From contig NZ_CP013926.1 in assembly GCF_001562115.1 (NCBI RefSeq), forward strand, positions 496,001 to 560,000: DNA of 64,000 nt. The letters are read 5' to 3'. The DNA comes from Alteromonas stellipolaris. Lineage in GTDB: Bacteria; Pseudomonadota; Gammaproteobacteria; Enterobacterales; Alteromonadaceae. Each line of letters begins with the position of its first letter. Positions within the stretch are counted from its first letter, which is position 1. Positions 20,728-28,879 of the stretch are shown here, piece after piece. Below the pieces are notes generated by a model that did not search any database, was not told the origin of the DNA, and was given only the letters and a program-made list of their open reading frames with translations. The position numbers and the translations under genes were made by a program.

Positions 20728-21782
20728 GATGTGAAACTCCGGCTAGCAAGGCCTGCAGCTATAGTGAGCTGTGGGGCGATACGACGTAACCGCTGTGAAT
20801 CTAACTTAGGGTTCATGGTCATGCCCAAAAAGGGGTCGAATACATCAACTTGTAGGCCTAAGTCTTGGCGTAATATGTCTACTAAAGGTTGGATAGTGGC
20901 AGCGCCGCCGCAAAGTAAAATTTTTGCAGGGCGGTCAACATGAAATGTTGTCATGTACATTTGCAATGCACGATTGATGTTCTGTTGTAAATTAGCGGCA
21001 AAGATAGGTAATACTTCATCTACCCAGCTGTTAGATGATGAATCATCCATTAATAAACGTTCGGCTTCTTCACGCTCAATCATTTGAATAGCGCTAATAT
21101 CGTTGACTAAGTTATTTAGCCCGAATGCGTGTTCTTTTGTGTAGACCACGTTGCTGTTACGTACCACACTGATTTGAAGCAATGAGGCACCAACATTAAC
21201 GGCACAAATGGCTTCATCTTCTACTTTTCCATTGTAGAAAAAGTCGATGGCATTCCCAATCGCGTAATTTTCAACATCAACAATTTTAGGTTCGAAATCG
21301 GCTTCGCGAGACAGCAGTAACCGGCTATCTACTAAATCTTTATGAGCAGCTGTTAATAGAACATTGACCTTGCCAGAATGGGTTTCACTGGGGCCAAGCT
21401 CTTCGAAATCCAAATAAACCTCTTCAAGGGGAAAAGGAATAAGGCTGTCGGCTTCAATTTCTATCTGGCTTTCAAGTTCATAATCATTTTGGTCGGGTTC
21501 CATATAAACGATTTTGCTGATTACCGATGTACCCGCTACCGCGACATTAGCTTGCTTTATTTTAGTTTTTAAGCTGTTACGCACTTTTTTAAGTGCTAAA
21601 CTTACCGCCTCGTAATCTTTAATATCGCGCTCTGAAAAAGCAATTTTATTGATAGATTCACATGCATAGCCTTGAAGCATGTAGCCATTGACTGAATGTT
21701 CTAGCCATACCGCTTTTATTTGACGTGTGCCTATGTCTAAACCCACAATGGGAGGCATCTTTTTCTTGAACAGCGATTTCAT
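20715..21782 (-). CDS. pilM: Type IV pilus actin-like protein PilM
   Basis: 355 aa, FtsA/actin-like ATP-binding fold: phosphate 1 GLDIGTRQIKAVWLE, CAVNVGASLLQISVV (phosphate 2), LLCGGAATI (adenosine). Cytoplasmic ring component that recruits PilN. First gene of the leftward pilMNOPQ operon and divergent from mrcA, the usual gammaproteobacterial order. Confidence 0.95.
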   Translation of the reverse strand: MKSLFKKKMPPIVGLDIGTRQIKAVWLEHSVNGYMLQGYACESINKIAFSERDIKDYEAVSLALKKVRNSLKTKIKQANVAVAGTSVISKIVYMEPDQNDYELESQIEIEADSLIPFPLEEVYLDFEELGPSETHSGKVNVLLTAAHKDLVDSRLLLSREADFEPKIVDVENYAIGNAIDFFYNGKVEDEAICAVNVGASLLQISVVRNSNVVYTKEHAFGLNNLVNDISAIQMIEREEAERLLMDDSSSNSWVDEVLPIFAANLQQNINRALQMYMTTFHVDRPAKILLCGGAATIQPLVDILRQDLGLQVDVFDPFLGMTMNPKLDSQRLRRIAPQLTIAAGLASRSFTSWHM

Positions 21783-21857
21783 TTACAAGTGTCCAGTTTC
21801 AATGGTAATTGCTCTAAAGTACAATATTACTCAGTTTTTATTGTGCGTATGGTTCTA

Positions 21858-21886
21858 TTGATAACACATACGTATGAAAATATACG
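21858..21886 (+). promoter_or_regulatory. Probable sigma-70 promoter of mrcA
   Basis: TTGATA (21858-21863), 17-bp spacer, TATACG (21881-21886). The GTG start of mrcA follows 36 nt later. The spacer contains the palindrome CATACGTATG. Confidence 0.5.
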
Positions 21887-21921
21887 TCATTTTCGCAAAA
21901 ATGCCTTGGTATCCTTAAATT

Positions 21922-24600
21922 GTGAAGTACATTAAACCGTTATTATTATTCTTTGTCATCTCCGGCCTTATTGGTTGTGTCGCGCTTGTTGGTATTTACT
22001 TTTATATCAAACCTAACCTACCAAGCGTCACTGTACTTAAGGATGTTAGACTCCAAACGCCGATGCAGATATATACCCATGATGGAAAATTAATTTCTCA
22101 GTATGGGGTTAAACGGCGGATACCCGTAAAACTTGAGGAAGTGCCTGAGCAATTAATCCACGCGATATTGGCGACAGAGGACAGTCGCTTCTTTGAACAT
22201 CACGGTATAGACCCTATCGGTATCGCCCGTGCAGCGTTGAGCTTAATTCTTACGGGTGAAAAAAGGCAAGGTGCGAGCACATTAACCATGCAGCTTGCTC
22301 GAGGCTTCTTTTTAAGTCGAGAAAAAACATATATTCGTAAGGTAAAAGAGATATTTATCGCTTGGCACATGGAGCAGGAACTCAGTAAAGAAGAGATACT
22401 TGAACTTTATTTGAATAAAGTTGAGCTAGGCCATCGTTCGTTTGGCTTCGGTGCTGCCGCCCAAGTATATTACGGTAAATCTCTTAATGAACTCACATTG
22501 GCACAACTTGCTACTATTGCTGGCCTTCCAAAAGCGCCTTCAGCACTAAACCCTATTACTGATCCTGAAGCATCCGCAGGTCGCCGCCGCGTGGTGTTGC
22601 TGCGTATGCTTGATGAAGAATACATATCTAAAGCAGACTTTGATAGTGCGGCAAGCGCGCCTATAACTGCGCGTAAGCATGGTGCTGAAATTGAAGTGGA
22701 TGCGCCATATTTGGCCGACATCATCTATAACGAAATGGTCGACATTTACGGTAAAGATGAAGCTGAAACCGGTGGCTATCAAGTTTATGCGACCGCAGGT
22801 TCCGACTTGCAGCTTGCTGCTCAGCGGGCGGTGGTCAGGAATCTTCACGACTATGATGAGCGTCATGGTTACAAAGGACCACTGGGCTATTTGTGGGATG
22901 CCCCATCGCCAGATAGCCAAGATGAGCCAGTGCCGCAGCTTTCTTTAAATACCGATATCAGTGATAAGTTGCTTGCTAGTGATTGGAGCGAGCGCGAGAT
23001 GCTTGCTGCGCTGTCACAAGTGCCGTACATAAAGCCTCTTGTGCCAGCAGTTGTGCTTTCAGCAACTGAACAATCGATTGATGTGCTCGATGTAAACGGC
23101 GAGAAGCGCACAATTACCTGGGAAGGCTTAGACTGGGCTAGACGCTATATTACCGACTTTAGGCAAGGCAGTGAGCCTGAAACTGCATCGGATATTACGC
23201 AACCTGGCGCGGTTATTTATATTCGTGAGCAGAACGACGCATGGCGTATCGCACAACTCCCTGAAGTGAGCGGAGCCTTTATTGCGCTCAACCCACGAAA
23301 TGGTGCGGTTGAAGCGGTAGTTGGCGGGTATAGCTTTTATCAAAGCCAGTTTAATCGTGCCACACAGGCTAAACGACAAGTAGGCTCTAACATTAAGCCC
23401 TTTATTTATTCTGCGGCTATAGACAGTGGGTACACCCTTGCTTCCATTATTAATGATGCACCTATTAACCAATGGAATGCGGCGACCGGTGTTGCGTGGC
23501 GCCCCCAAAATTCACCGGCTGAGTACGATGGCCCTATTCGTATGCGTAAAGCCTTGGGTAAATCAAAAAACGTAGTGTCAGTTCGTCTATTGCGGGGGGT
23601 TGGGCTTCGTAAAGCGGCCGATTATCTTACCCGCTTTGGTTTTGATCCAGACGATATCCCGTTAGATGAAACCGTATCGTTAGGCTCTAGCTCTCATACC
23701 CCGCTAGAGGTGGTTCGTGGTATGTCAGTTATTGCTAATGGCGGCTACTTAGTAAACCCTCACTTTATCGCTAAAGTGCTGGATGAACATAATCAAGTAT
23801 TGTGGCAAGCCAATCCTGTATGGGCATGCGACAATTGCACCAAGGCTCATGCACCTGAAAGCTATCCAGAAAGTGATTTAGATAGCGGTTTGGACAACAA
23901 TGAGGTTGATGTAGAAGCCTTACTCGAAGCCCAGCTCAATAAAGATGTGTTGCTCGCTGAAAACGAAACAGCTGAAAAGCAAAGTGCGCCGCAAGTTATT
24001 ACCGCACAAAATGCTTTCTTGGTCGGTGAGATGATGCGTACCGGTGTGCGAGCAAATGGGAATTGGAGTAAGAAGACCTATTGGCTTGGTACAGGTTGGC
24101 GAGCACGAAATATTCTTCAGCGCACTGATATTGCCGGTAAAACCGGTACCACGAACGATTCAAGAGATACGTGGTTCAGTGGTTTCCAAAAAGATATCGT
24201 TGCGACTGCGTGGGTGGGTTTTGACAACATGGGCAGACAACTTGGCCGCGCGACCCGCAACCAAAACCTCGTCAATCGCAATCCTGAAAAATTCAATTGG
24301 ATTGGTAATGCGTTAATTGGTACCGAAGACGGTGCCAAAGCAGCAGGTCCGGCATGGATAAGATTTATGGAATATGCGTTGGCAGGGAAGCCTCATTCAC
24401 CTATCCCTGTACCTGAGAAAATAGTACGAGTTCGCATTGATCGTACCAGTGGGAAGTTGACCCGAAGGACAGACCATACGACACTGTTCGAATATTTCTT
24501 GCAAGGCACTGAACCCACCTCATATGTTCTTGATGATGAAGTGGTCGATCCTGCCTCGCAAAATAAAACAACGACGCCTGAACCTGAAGAAATATTTTAA
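21922..24600 (+). CDS. mrcA: Penicillin-binding protein 1A, bifunctional
   Basis: 892 aa class A PBP starting at GTG 21922; no clear Shine-Dalgarno is visible, but the N terminus aligns with other PBP1A proteins. One N-terminal membrane helix, then a GT51 glycosyltransferase (EDSRFFEHHGIDPIGIARA, GASTLTMQLAR, ELYLNKVELG), an inserted OB-like domain, and a transpeptidase with SxxK in GSNIKPF, SKN and KTGTT. An acidic linker (about 650-680) lies between SxN and KTG. It builds and crosslinks peptidoglycan from the inner membrane. Confidence 0.96.
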   Translation: MKYIKPLLLFFVISGLIGCVALVGIYFYIKPNLPSVTVLKDVRLQTPMQIYTHDGKLISQYGVKRRIPVKLEEVPEQLIHAILATEDSRFFEHHGIDPIGIARAALSLILTGEKRQGASTLTMQLARGFFLSREKTYIRKVKEIFIAWHMEQELSKEEILELYLNKVELGHRSFGFGAAAQVYYGKSLNELTLAQLATIAGLPKAPSALNPITDPEASAGRRRVVLLRMLDEEYISKADFDSAASAPITARKHGAEIEVDAPYLADIIYNEMVDIYGKDEAETGGYQVYATAGSDLQLAAQRAVVRNLHDYDERHGYKGPLGYLWDAPSPDSQDEPVPQLSLNTDISDKLLASDWSEREMLAALSQVPYIKPLVPAVVLSATEQSIDVLDVNGEKRTITWEGLDWARRYITDFRQGSEPETASDITQPGAVIYIREQNDAWRIAQLPEVSGAFIALNPRNGAVEAVVGGYSFYQSQFNRATQAKRQVGSNIKPFIYSAAIDSGYTLASIINDAPINQWNAATGVAWRPQNSPAEYDGPIRMRKALGKSKNVVSVRLLRGVGLRKAADYLTRFGFDPDDIPLDETVSLGSSSHTPLEVVRGMSVIANGGYLVNPHFIAKVLDEHNQVLWQANPVWACDNCTKAHAPESYPESDLDSGLDNNEVDVEALLEAQLNKDVLLAENETAEKQSAPQVITAQNAFLVGEMMRTGVRANGNWSKKTYWLGTGWRARNILQRTDIAGKTGTTNDSRDTWFSGFQKDIVATAWVGFDNMGRQLGRATRNQNLVNRNPEKFNWIGNALIGTEDGAKAAGPAWIRFMEYALAGKPHSPIPVPEKIVRVRIDRTSGKLTRRTDHTTLFEYFLQGTEPTSYVLDDEVVDPASQNKTTTPEPEEIF

Positions 24601-24604
24601 TAAA

Positions 24605-24624
24605 GAGCGTGCAAAAGCACGCTC
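24605..24624. repeat. Perfect hairpin between mrcA and maeA
   Basis: 8-bp stem GAGCGTGC/GCACGCTC with AAAA loop, 4 nt after the mrcA stop. There is no U run on the mrcA strand, so it is a 3' stabiliser or a weak terminator rather than a clear one. Confidence 0.5.
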
Positions 24625-24671
24625 AGCAGGTTGCTGCTAAGTGATTGCCTGTAAATACAACCGGATAACCC

Positions 24672-26363
24672 ATGTCAGAAGATTCAAATCGATATCTTTA
24701 TATTCCTCATGCTGGCCCCTCGCTGCTGGAAACGCCCCTATTAAATAAGGGCAGTGCCTTTACTTCCAGAGAACGTGCTGCATTTAACTTAACCGGCTTA
24801 GTACCGCCTCGCTACGAAAGTATCGAAGAGCAAGTTGAGCGCGCGTACATGCAATACAGTAGCTTCGACGAAGTTCTGAATAAGCATATCTATTTACGCG
24901 CCATTCAAGATAACAACGAAACCCTGTTTTATCGTCTTATTCAAAAGCATATTGATGAGATGATGCCAATTATATACACCCCAACTGTGGGTGATGCCTG
25001 TGAGCAGTTTTCAGACATTTATCGTAGTTCTCGCGGGTTATTTGTGTCGTGGGAAGAGCGCCATCAAATAGATGATATTGTTCGCAACGCCACCAAGCGT
25101 AAAGTGAAAGTTATTGTCGTGACCGATGGTGAGCGAATTCTTGGTCTTGGTGACCAAGGTATTGGTGGTATGGGTATTCCAATCGGTAAGCTTTCGCTTT
25201 ATACCGCCTGTGGTGGTATTAGCCCAGCTTATACCTTGCCGGTTATGCTTGATGTAGGAACGAACAACGAGAAGTTACTTAACGACCCTATGTACATGGG
25301 GGCACGTCATCCTCGTATTGGCCAAGAAGACTACGATGAATTTGTCGATATGTTCATTCAGGCAGTAAAGCGTCGCTGGCCTGAAGTGATGATTCAGTTT
25401 GAAGATTTTGCACAGCCTAACGCGATGCCCTTGCTGAACCGCTATCGCAATCAAGTGTGCTGCTTTAACGACGATATTCAAGGCACTGCTGCGGTTACAT
25501 TAGGTACCATTTTAGCGGCATGTCGCATGAAGCGACAAAAGCTATCAGACATGAAAGTAGTGTTTGTTGGGGCAGGTTCAGCCGGCTGCGGTATTGCTGA
25601 AATGCTTATCCAACAAATGGTGCATGAAGGTATTAGCGATGCACAGGCGCGTAAACAAGTCTTCATGGTAGACCGCTTCGGCCTAGTAACTGAAGGCATG
25701 GAAGGGTTACGTGACTTCCAGCAAAAACTAAGTCAACAGTTAGTCGACCTTGAAAGCTGGACCTTTAGCGGTGATTACGCATCGCTACTTGATGTTATGC
25801 ACTGCGCCAAGCCAGATATTCTTATTGGTGTATCGGGGCAACCTGGTTTGTTCACCGAGCAGGTGGTTCGTGCCATGAAGCAAAACTGTGAATTACCTAT
25901 TATCTTTCCATTAAGTAACCCGTCTCGTCAGGTTGAAGCGCGACCAGAGCAAGTTATCGAATGGACTGATGGCGAAGTGGTTATTGCAACGGGAAGCCCG
26001 TTCAAGCCCGTTGAGTATAAAGGTAAAGTATTCACCATTGCCCAGTGTAATAACTCGTATATATTCCCTGGTATAGGTCTTGGTGTCGTTGCTGCAAAAG
26101 CAAAATTAATCAGTGATGAAATGCTGATGGCTGCAAGTAATGCACTTGCTGATGCGTCGCCGCTGGTAAACACTGGCGAAGGTTCCTTGTTGCCGCCATT
26201 GGGTGCTATTGCTGAGCTTAGCCGCAAAATAGCCTTTGAGGTGGGTAAGGTTGCCATGGCACAAGGGCTAGCCCTTGAGATGTCAGACGATGCATTGAAT
26301 GACCATATTGAACGTAATTTTTGGAAAGCTGAATACAGACCTTACAAGCGCGTTAGCATTTAA
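24672..26363 (+). CDS. maeA: NAD-dependent malic enzyme
   Basis: 563 aa, the long eukaryotic/E. coli MaeA-type malic enzyme: oxidative decarboxylation of malate to pyruvate. [14 protein letters not shown] carries the catalytic Tyr, [19 protein letters not shown] is the signature, FEDFAQPNA and [11 protein letters not shown] bind metal, and [13 protein letters not shown] is the NAD site. Likely transcribed alone: a strong terminator follows. Confidence 0.96.
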   Translation: MSEDSNRYLYIPHAGPSLLETPLLNKGSAFTSRERAAFNLTGLVPPRYESIEEQVERAYMQYSSFDEVLNKHIYLRAIQDNNETLFYRLIQKHIDEMMPIIYTPTVGDACEQFSDIYRSSRGLFVSWEERHQIDDIVRNATKRKVKVIVVTDGERILGLGDQGIGGMGIPIGKLSLYTACGGISPAYTLPVMLDVGTNNEKLLNDPMYMGARHPRIGQEDYDEFVDMFIQAVKRRWPEVMIQFEDFAQPNAMPLLNRYRNQVCCFNDDIQGTAAVTLGTILAACRMKRQKLSDMKVVFVGAGSAGCGIAEMLIQQMVHEGISDAQARKQVFMVDRFGLVTEGMEGLRDFQQKLSQQLVDLESWTFSGDYASLLDVMHCAKPDILIGVSGQPGLFTEQVVRAMKQNCELPIIFPLSNPSRQVEARPEQVIEWTDGEVVIATGSPFKPVEYKGKVFTIAQCNNSYIFPGIGLGVVAAKAKLISDEMLMAASNALADASPLVNTGEGSLLPPLGAIAELSRKIAFEVGKVAMAQGLALEMSDDALNDHIERNFWKAEYRPYKRVSI

Positions 26364-26393
26364 ACTAATGTGCGTTTAATAAAAGTCTACGAG

Positions 26394-26417
26394 AGCAGCC
26401 CTAGGGCTGCTTTTTTT
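26394..26417 (+). terminator. Intrinsic terminator after maeA
   Basis: AGCAGCC-CTAG-GGCTGCT (26394-26411) followed directly by a T7 run. Confidence 0.92.
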
Positions 26418-26526
26418 ATCCCTTCTGTCAGGTTTTGCTAATTCAAATACACTGACTATTTTACTTCATGTTTTAAGTCTAGGTTTTTAATTCAAACTTC
26501 GGACGTTCCCCTAGTCAGTAATAAAG

Positions 26527-26580
26527 TGTTGCGAGAGTGCAACATTTTCTCAGTGCCACTTATCTCACGTACCGCGAGAT
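26527..26580. promoter_or_regulatory. Two palindromes upstream of a sigma-54-like promoter
   Basis: 26527-26544 is TGTTGC-GAGAGT-GCAACA, a perfect 6-bp inverted repeat. 26562-26580 is ATCTC-n-CG-nnn-CG-n-GAGAT, a 19-bp interrupted palindrome. They lie about 90 and 50 bp upstream of the -24 element at 26618, where enhancer-binding proteins usually bind. The cognate activator is not recognised; neither matches the NtrC box I remember. Confidence 0.4.
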
Positions 26581-26617
26581 TTTTCATAAGTATATGATAT
26601 TATTTAAATTGTTGTGG

Positions 26618-26632
26618 TGGCACAATTGCTGC
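26618..26632 (+). promoter_or_regulatory. Sigma-54 promoter candidate
   Basis: TGGCACAATTGCTGC: the -24 hexamer TGGCAC is exact, the spacing to the -12 GC is the required 10 nt between GG and GC, and the -12 reads CTGCT against TTGCW (one mismatch). Predicted transcription start near 26644, about 64 nt before the small ORF at 26708. Confidence 0.6.
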
Positions 26633-26707
26633 TTACTCTTAATCGAGAACACAGCAATAGCTGCATCGGTATTGTGACTCAAATCAATACCCACAGGGAG
26701 GAACCGT

Positions 26708-26836
26708 ATGTTTGCAATAGTAAGGAATTTCACTAAAACCATTTTTGCTAATGAGATTATGTCTAATGAGCTCATGTCGAACGATTTCAATACGTGCATG
26801 TTGCTTGATGCACTGTCCTCTTTGGAACAAGACTAG
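26708..26836 (+). CDS. 42-aa small ORF with strong RBS, unknown
   Basis: ATG 26708 to TAG 26834-26836, 42 codons. GGGAGG at 26696-26701 lies 6 nt before the ATG, one of the best ribosome binding sites in the window. The product starts MFAIVRNFTKTIFANEIM and has a repeated MSNEL/MSNDF motif and one Cys; there is no membrane helix. It is the only reading frame I found behind the sigma-54 candidate at 26618. No family recognised. It could instead be the visible end of a regulatory RNA, but the RBS argues for translation. Confidence 0.5.
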   Translation: MFAIVRNFTKTIFANEIMSNELMSNDFNTCMLLDALSSLEQD

Positions 26837-27141
26837 GCTTTCTAAAGCAGTAGTTAGCACTTGTTAAAAAATTCGGTTACTGGTGATGCTCGTTGTAGCG
26901 AATACGCTATTAAATAGCACGCACCCAATAACCACACAGTTTGCGGGCAATGGATTGCGCGCCTTTTATTCAAGCAGGGGCAGTTTATAATACGTGTTAA
27001 ACGATTTTATTCTGTCTTCTTTGTGAATTATCCCAGCGAGAAGCGCTTGGTCGTATATCATTCATCCAATCCCTTGTAATTTCATATTCAGTACACACAT
27101 CAAATTTATAATCATGCTAACGCGATAGAAAAGGATCTGAT
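26837..27141. other. Gene-free stretch upstream of the glutathione transferase
   Basis: 305 bp. It contains TATAAT-like hexamers (near 26983 and 27103) but no convincing -35 partner, and no hairpin with a U run after the small ORF. It presumably holds the promoter of the gene at 27142. Nothing else is supported. Confidence 0.4.
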
Positions 27142-27999
27142 ATGTCTGACAGTAATACTTACACGCCTCCAAAAGTATGGAGCCAAAATGAAGATGACGG
27201 TAACAAATGGGCTAGTATCAATCGCCCTGTATCGGGTGCCACCCATGAGCAAGAACGCTCTGTAGGGCAGCATCCACTTCAGCTTTATTCTTTGGCTACT
27301 CCCAACGGTCAAAAAGTGACTATCATGTTGGAAGAGCTTTTAGCTGCAGGTATTACAGACGCCAATTACGATGCGTGGTTGGTTAACATTGGCGAAGGTG
27401 ATCAATTTTCATCTGGCTTCGTTGATGTAAATCCGAATTCTAAAATTCCTGCTATGGTAGATACATCAACTACACCAGAAACAAAGCTATTTGAATCGGG
27501 TTCGATACTGCACTATTTAGCGGAAAAGTTTGATGTATTTATTCCTAAAGATCCTGCTGCAAAAGTAGAGTGTTTTAATTGGTTGTTCTGGCAAGTAGGT
27601 TCAGCACCTTACTTAGGCGGCGGTTTTGGTCACTTCTATAGTTATGCACCGTACCCAATGGAATATCCTATTAACCGATTTACCATGGAAGTAAAACGTG
27701 AGCTAGATGTGCTAGACAAACATCTCGCCAAAAATACCTATTTTGCCGGTGACGAGTACAGTATTGCTGATATGGCTATTTGGCCATGGTATGGCAACTT
27801 AGTACTTGGAAATCTGTACGACGCAGCAACTTTCTTACAAGTTAACGATTACAAACATGTTCTACGCTGGGCTACAGAAATTGAGGCTCGCCCTGCAGTA
27901 CAGCGCGGCGTAATTGTTAATCGTACGTGGGGCGATGCGCAGCTTAAAGATAGGCATAGCGCGAAAGACATCGATGATGCGCTAAACGAAGCGAAATAA
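27142..27999 (+). CDS. yghU: YghU-like glutathione S-transferase / disulfide reductase
   Basis: 285 aa. The long N-terminal extension (TYTPPKVWSQNEDDGNKWASINRPVSGATHE) before the thioredoxin-like domain is diagnostic of the YghU/YfcG Nu-class group, which reduces organic hydroperoxides and disulfides with glutathione. GST-N motif LYSLATPNGQKVTIMLEEL, cis-Pro in NPNSKIPAMVD, GSH-binding ESGSILHYLAE; GST-C all-helical domain to the end with SIADMAIWPWYG. AAAGGA precedes the ATG by 7 nt. Cytoplasmic. Confidence 0.9.
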   Translation: MSDSNTYTPPKVWSQNEDDGNKWASINRPVSGATHEQERSVGQHPLQLYSLATPNGQKVTIMLEELLAAGITDANYDAWLVNIGEGDQFSSGFVDVNPNSKIPAMVDTSTTPETKLFESGSILHYLAEKFDVFIPKDPAAKVECFNWLFWQVGSAPYLGGGFGHFYSYAPYPMEYPINRFTMEVKRELDVLDKHLAKNTYFAGDEYSIADMAIWPWYGNLVLGNLYDAATFLQVNDYKHVLRWATEIEARPAVQRGVIVNRTWGDAQLKDRHSAKDIDDALNEAK

Positions 28000-28020
28000 G
28001 CCGCGAACTTTGCTTTGAGT

Positions 28021-28084
28021 CAGCAACACATAGGTTGTCACCTAACTCGAGCCTACTCGTGGTAGGCCGGTAAATGTGTTGCTG
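28021..28084 (+). ncRNA. Structured element, predicted three-way junction
   Basis: An outer 11-bp perfect stem (CAGCAACACAT 28021-28031 with ATGTGTTGCTG 28074-28084) encloses two hairpins: AGGT-TGTC-ACCT (28032-28043) and GCCTAC-TCGTG-GTAGGC (28051-28067). It begins 21 nt after the yghU stop and is followed by CTTTGCAGTCTTTTT. It may be a structured 3' UTR and terminator, a small RNA, or a DNA element; no Rfam class recognised. Confidence 0.4.
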
Positions 28085-28102
28085 CTTTGCAGTCTTTTTA
28101 TG

Positions 28103-28134
28103 AGCGTCTTTAACAAGCGTCTTTAACAAGCGTC
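28103..28134. repeat. Tandem 13-bp repeat, 2.5 copies
   Basis: AGCGTCTTTAACA at 28103-28115 and 28116-28128, then AGCGTC at 28129-28134. It ends 2 nt before the last base of the tetR-type gene. Confidence 0.75.
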
Positions 28135-28136
28135 CA

Positions 28137-28727
28137 TTATAAATGACTGTTGTGCGTAGCAACCAGCGCGTAAACGTGCAGCCGAATAGCATTCAATGCC
28201 CGCGCCTGCCAGTCCACCCAATTAATTCTATTGCGAATTTCATGTTGGTTTAGACTTATATAACCATGACACAACGCCCAAATTTGCATGGCTATATCTT
28301 GACGCTCTTCTACAGCAATCTCTTTTTTAATTATCGCTGAAACCACTTTAGTTAACGTAATAAACGCCTTTTCCCCTGCAGCAATTGCGTCCTCACTCGG
28401 GGTGTAGTCTTTAAGGTTAGACCCAAATATCAAATTGTAATGCGCTGCATGTGCTTCAGAGAATCGCAGTACGTGTTCGCAGGCATTTAGTAACCGGTCT
28501 GATGGGGTATTACCCTCTGACTTTTTCATCATCTCATCGACAAGGGTAAAGCCTTCAATATATAGGGCATCAAGAATACCTTGCTTCCCCTTAAAGTGGC
28601 TGTAAATGCCAATGGTAGACATACCAGCGCCCTCAGCAATAGCACGTACACTTAATGCATGGGTGCCCCCTTTCAAAAACAAGGTCGAAGCCGCTTCTAA
28701 AATTTTCTGACGAGTATCTTTTTTCAT
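28137..28727 (-). CDS. TetR-family transcriptional regulator
   Basis: 196 aa. N-terminal TetR HTH (about 5-52): RQKILEAASTLFLKGGTHALSVRAIAEGAGMSTIGIYSHFKGKQGIL. The C-terminal helical ligand domain (about 60-190) is unassigned. It is divergent from the flavoprotein/DUF2855 pair, and two identical-core palindromes lie in the 152-bp gap, so it most likely represses itself and that pair until a ligand binds (inference). Confidence 0.9.
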   Translation of the reverse strand: MKKDTRQKILEAASTLFLKGGTHALSVRAIAEGAGMSTIGIYSHFKGKQGILDALYIEGFTLVDEMMKKSEGNTPSDRLLNACEHVLRFSEAHAAHYNLIFGSNLKDYTPSEDAIAAGEKAFITLTKVVSAIIKKEIAVEERQDIAMQIWALCHGYISLNQHEIRNRINWVDWQARALNAIRLHVYALVATHNSHL

Positions 28728-28752
28728 TTACATTGAATTTACATGTTGCGCA

Positions 28753-28797
28753 ATATAACGGCGTTATATATATTGAATATAACACTGTTATATTCAA
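28753..28797. promoter_or_regulatory. Tandem TetR operators
   Basis: Two copies of ATATAAC-nnn-GTTATAT, at 28753-28769 and 28777-28793, centres 24 bp apart. The second is embedded in a perfect 25-bp palindrome (12-bp arms around C28785, 28773-28797). They lie between the divergent TetR and flavoprotein genes. Confidence 0.8.
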
Positions 28798-28879
28798 TCG
28801 TTCCATTAGATTGTCGTTTAGCGTGATTACATTCTATAAACCCGCGTGCAGGCAGGTTCATACATAAAGGACATAGTAT

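Noticed and set aside
22499..22511. TGGCAC followed by TTGC inside mrcA, sigma-54-like
   Set aside because: Only 3 nt separate the two elements instead of 5, and it lies within a coding sequence.
26584..26799. 71-codon minus-strand ORF between maeA and yghU
   Set aside because: No RBS, and it runs antisense across the sigma-54 candidate and the small ORF.
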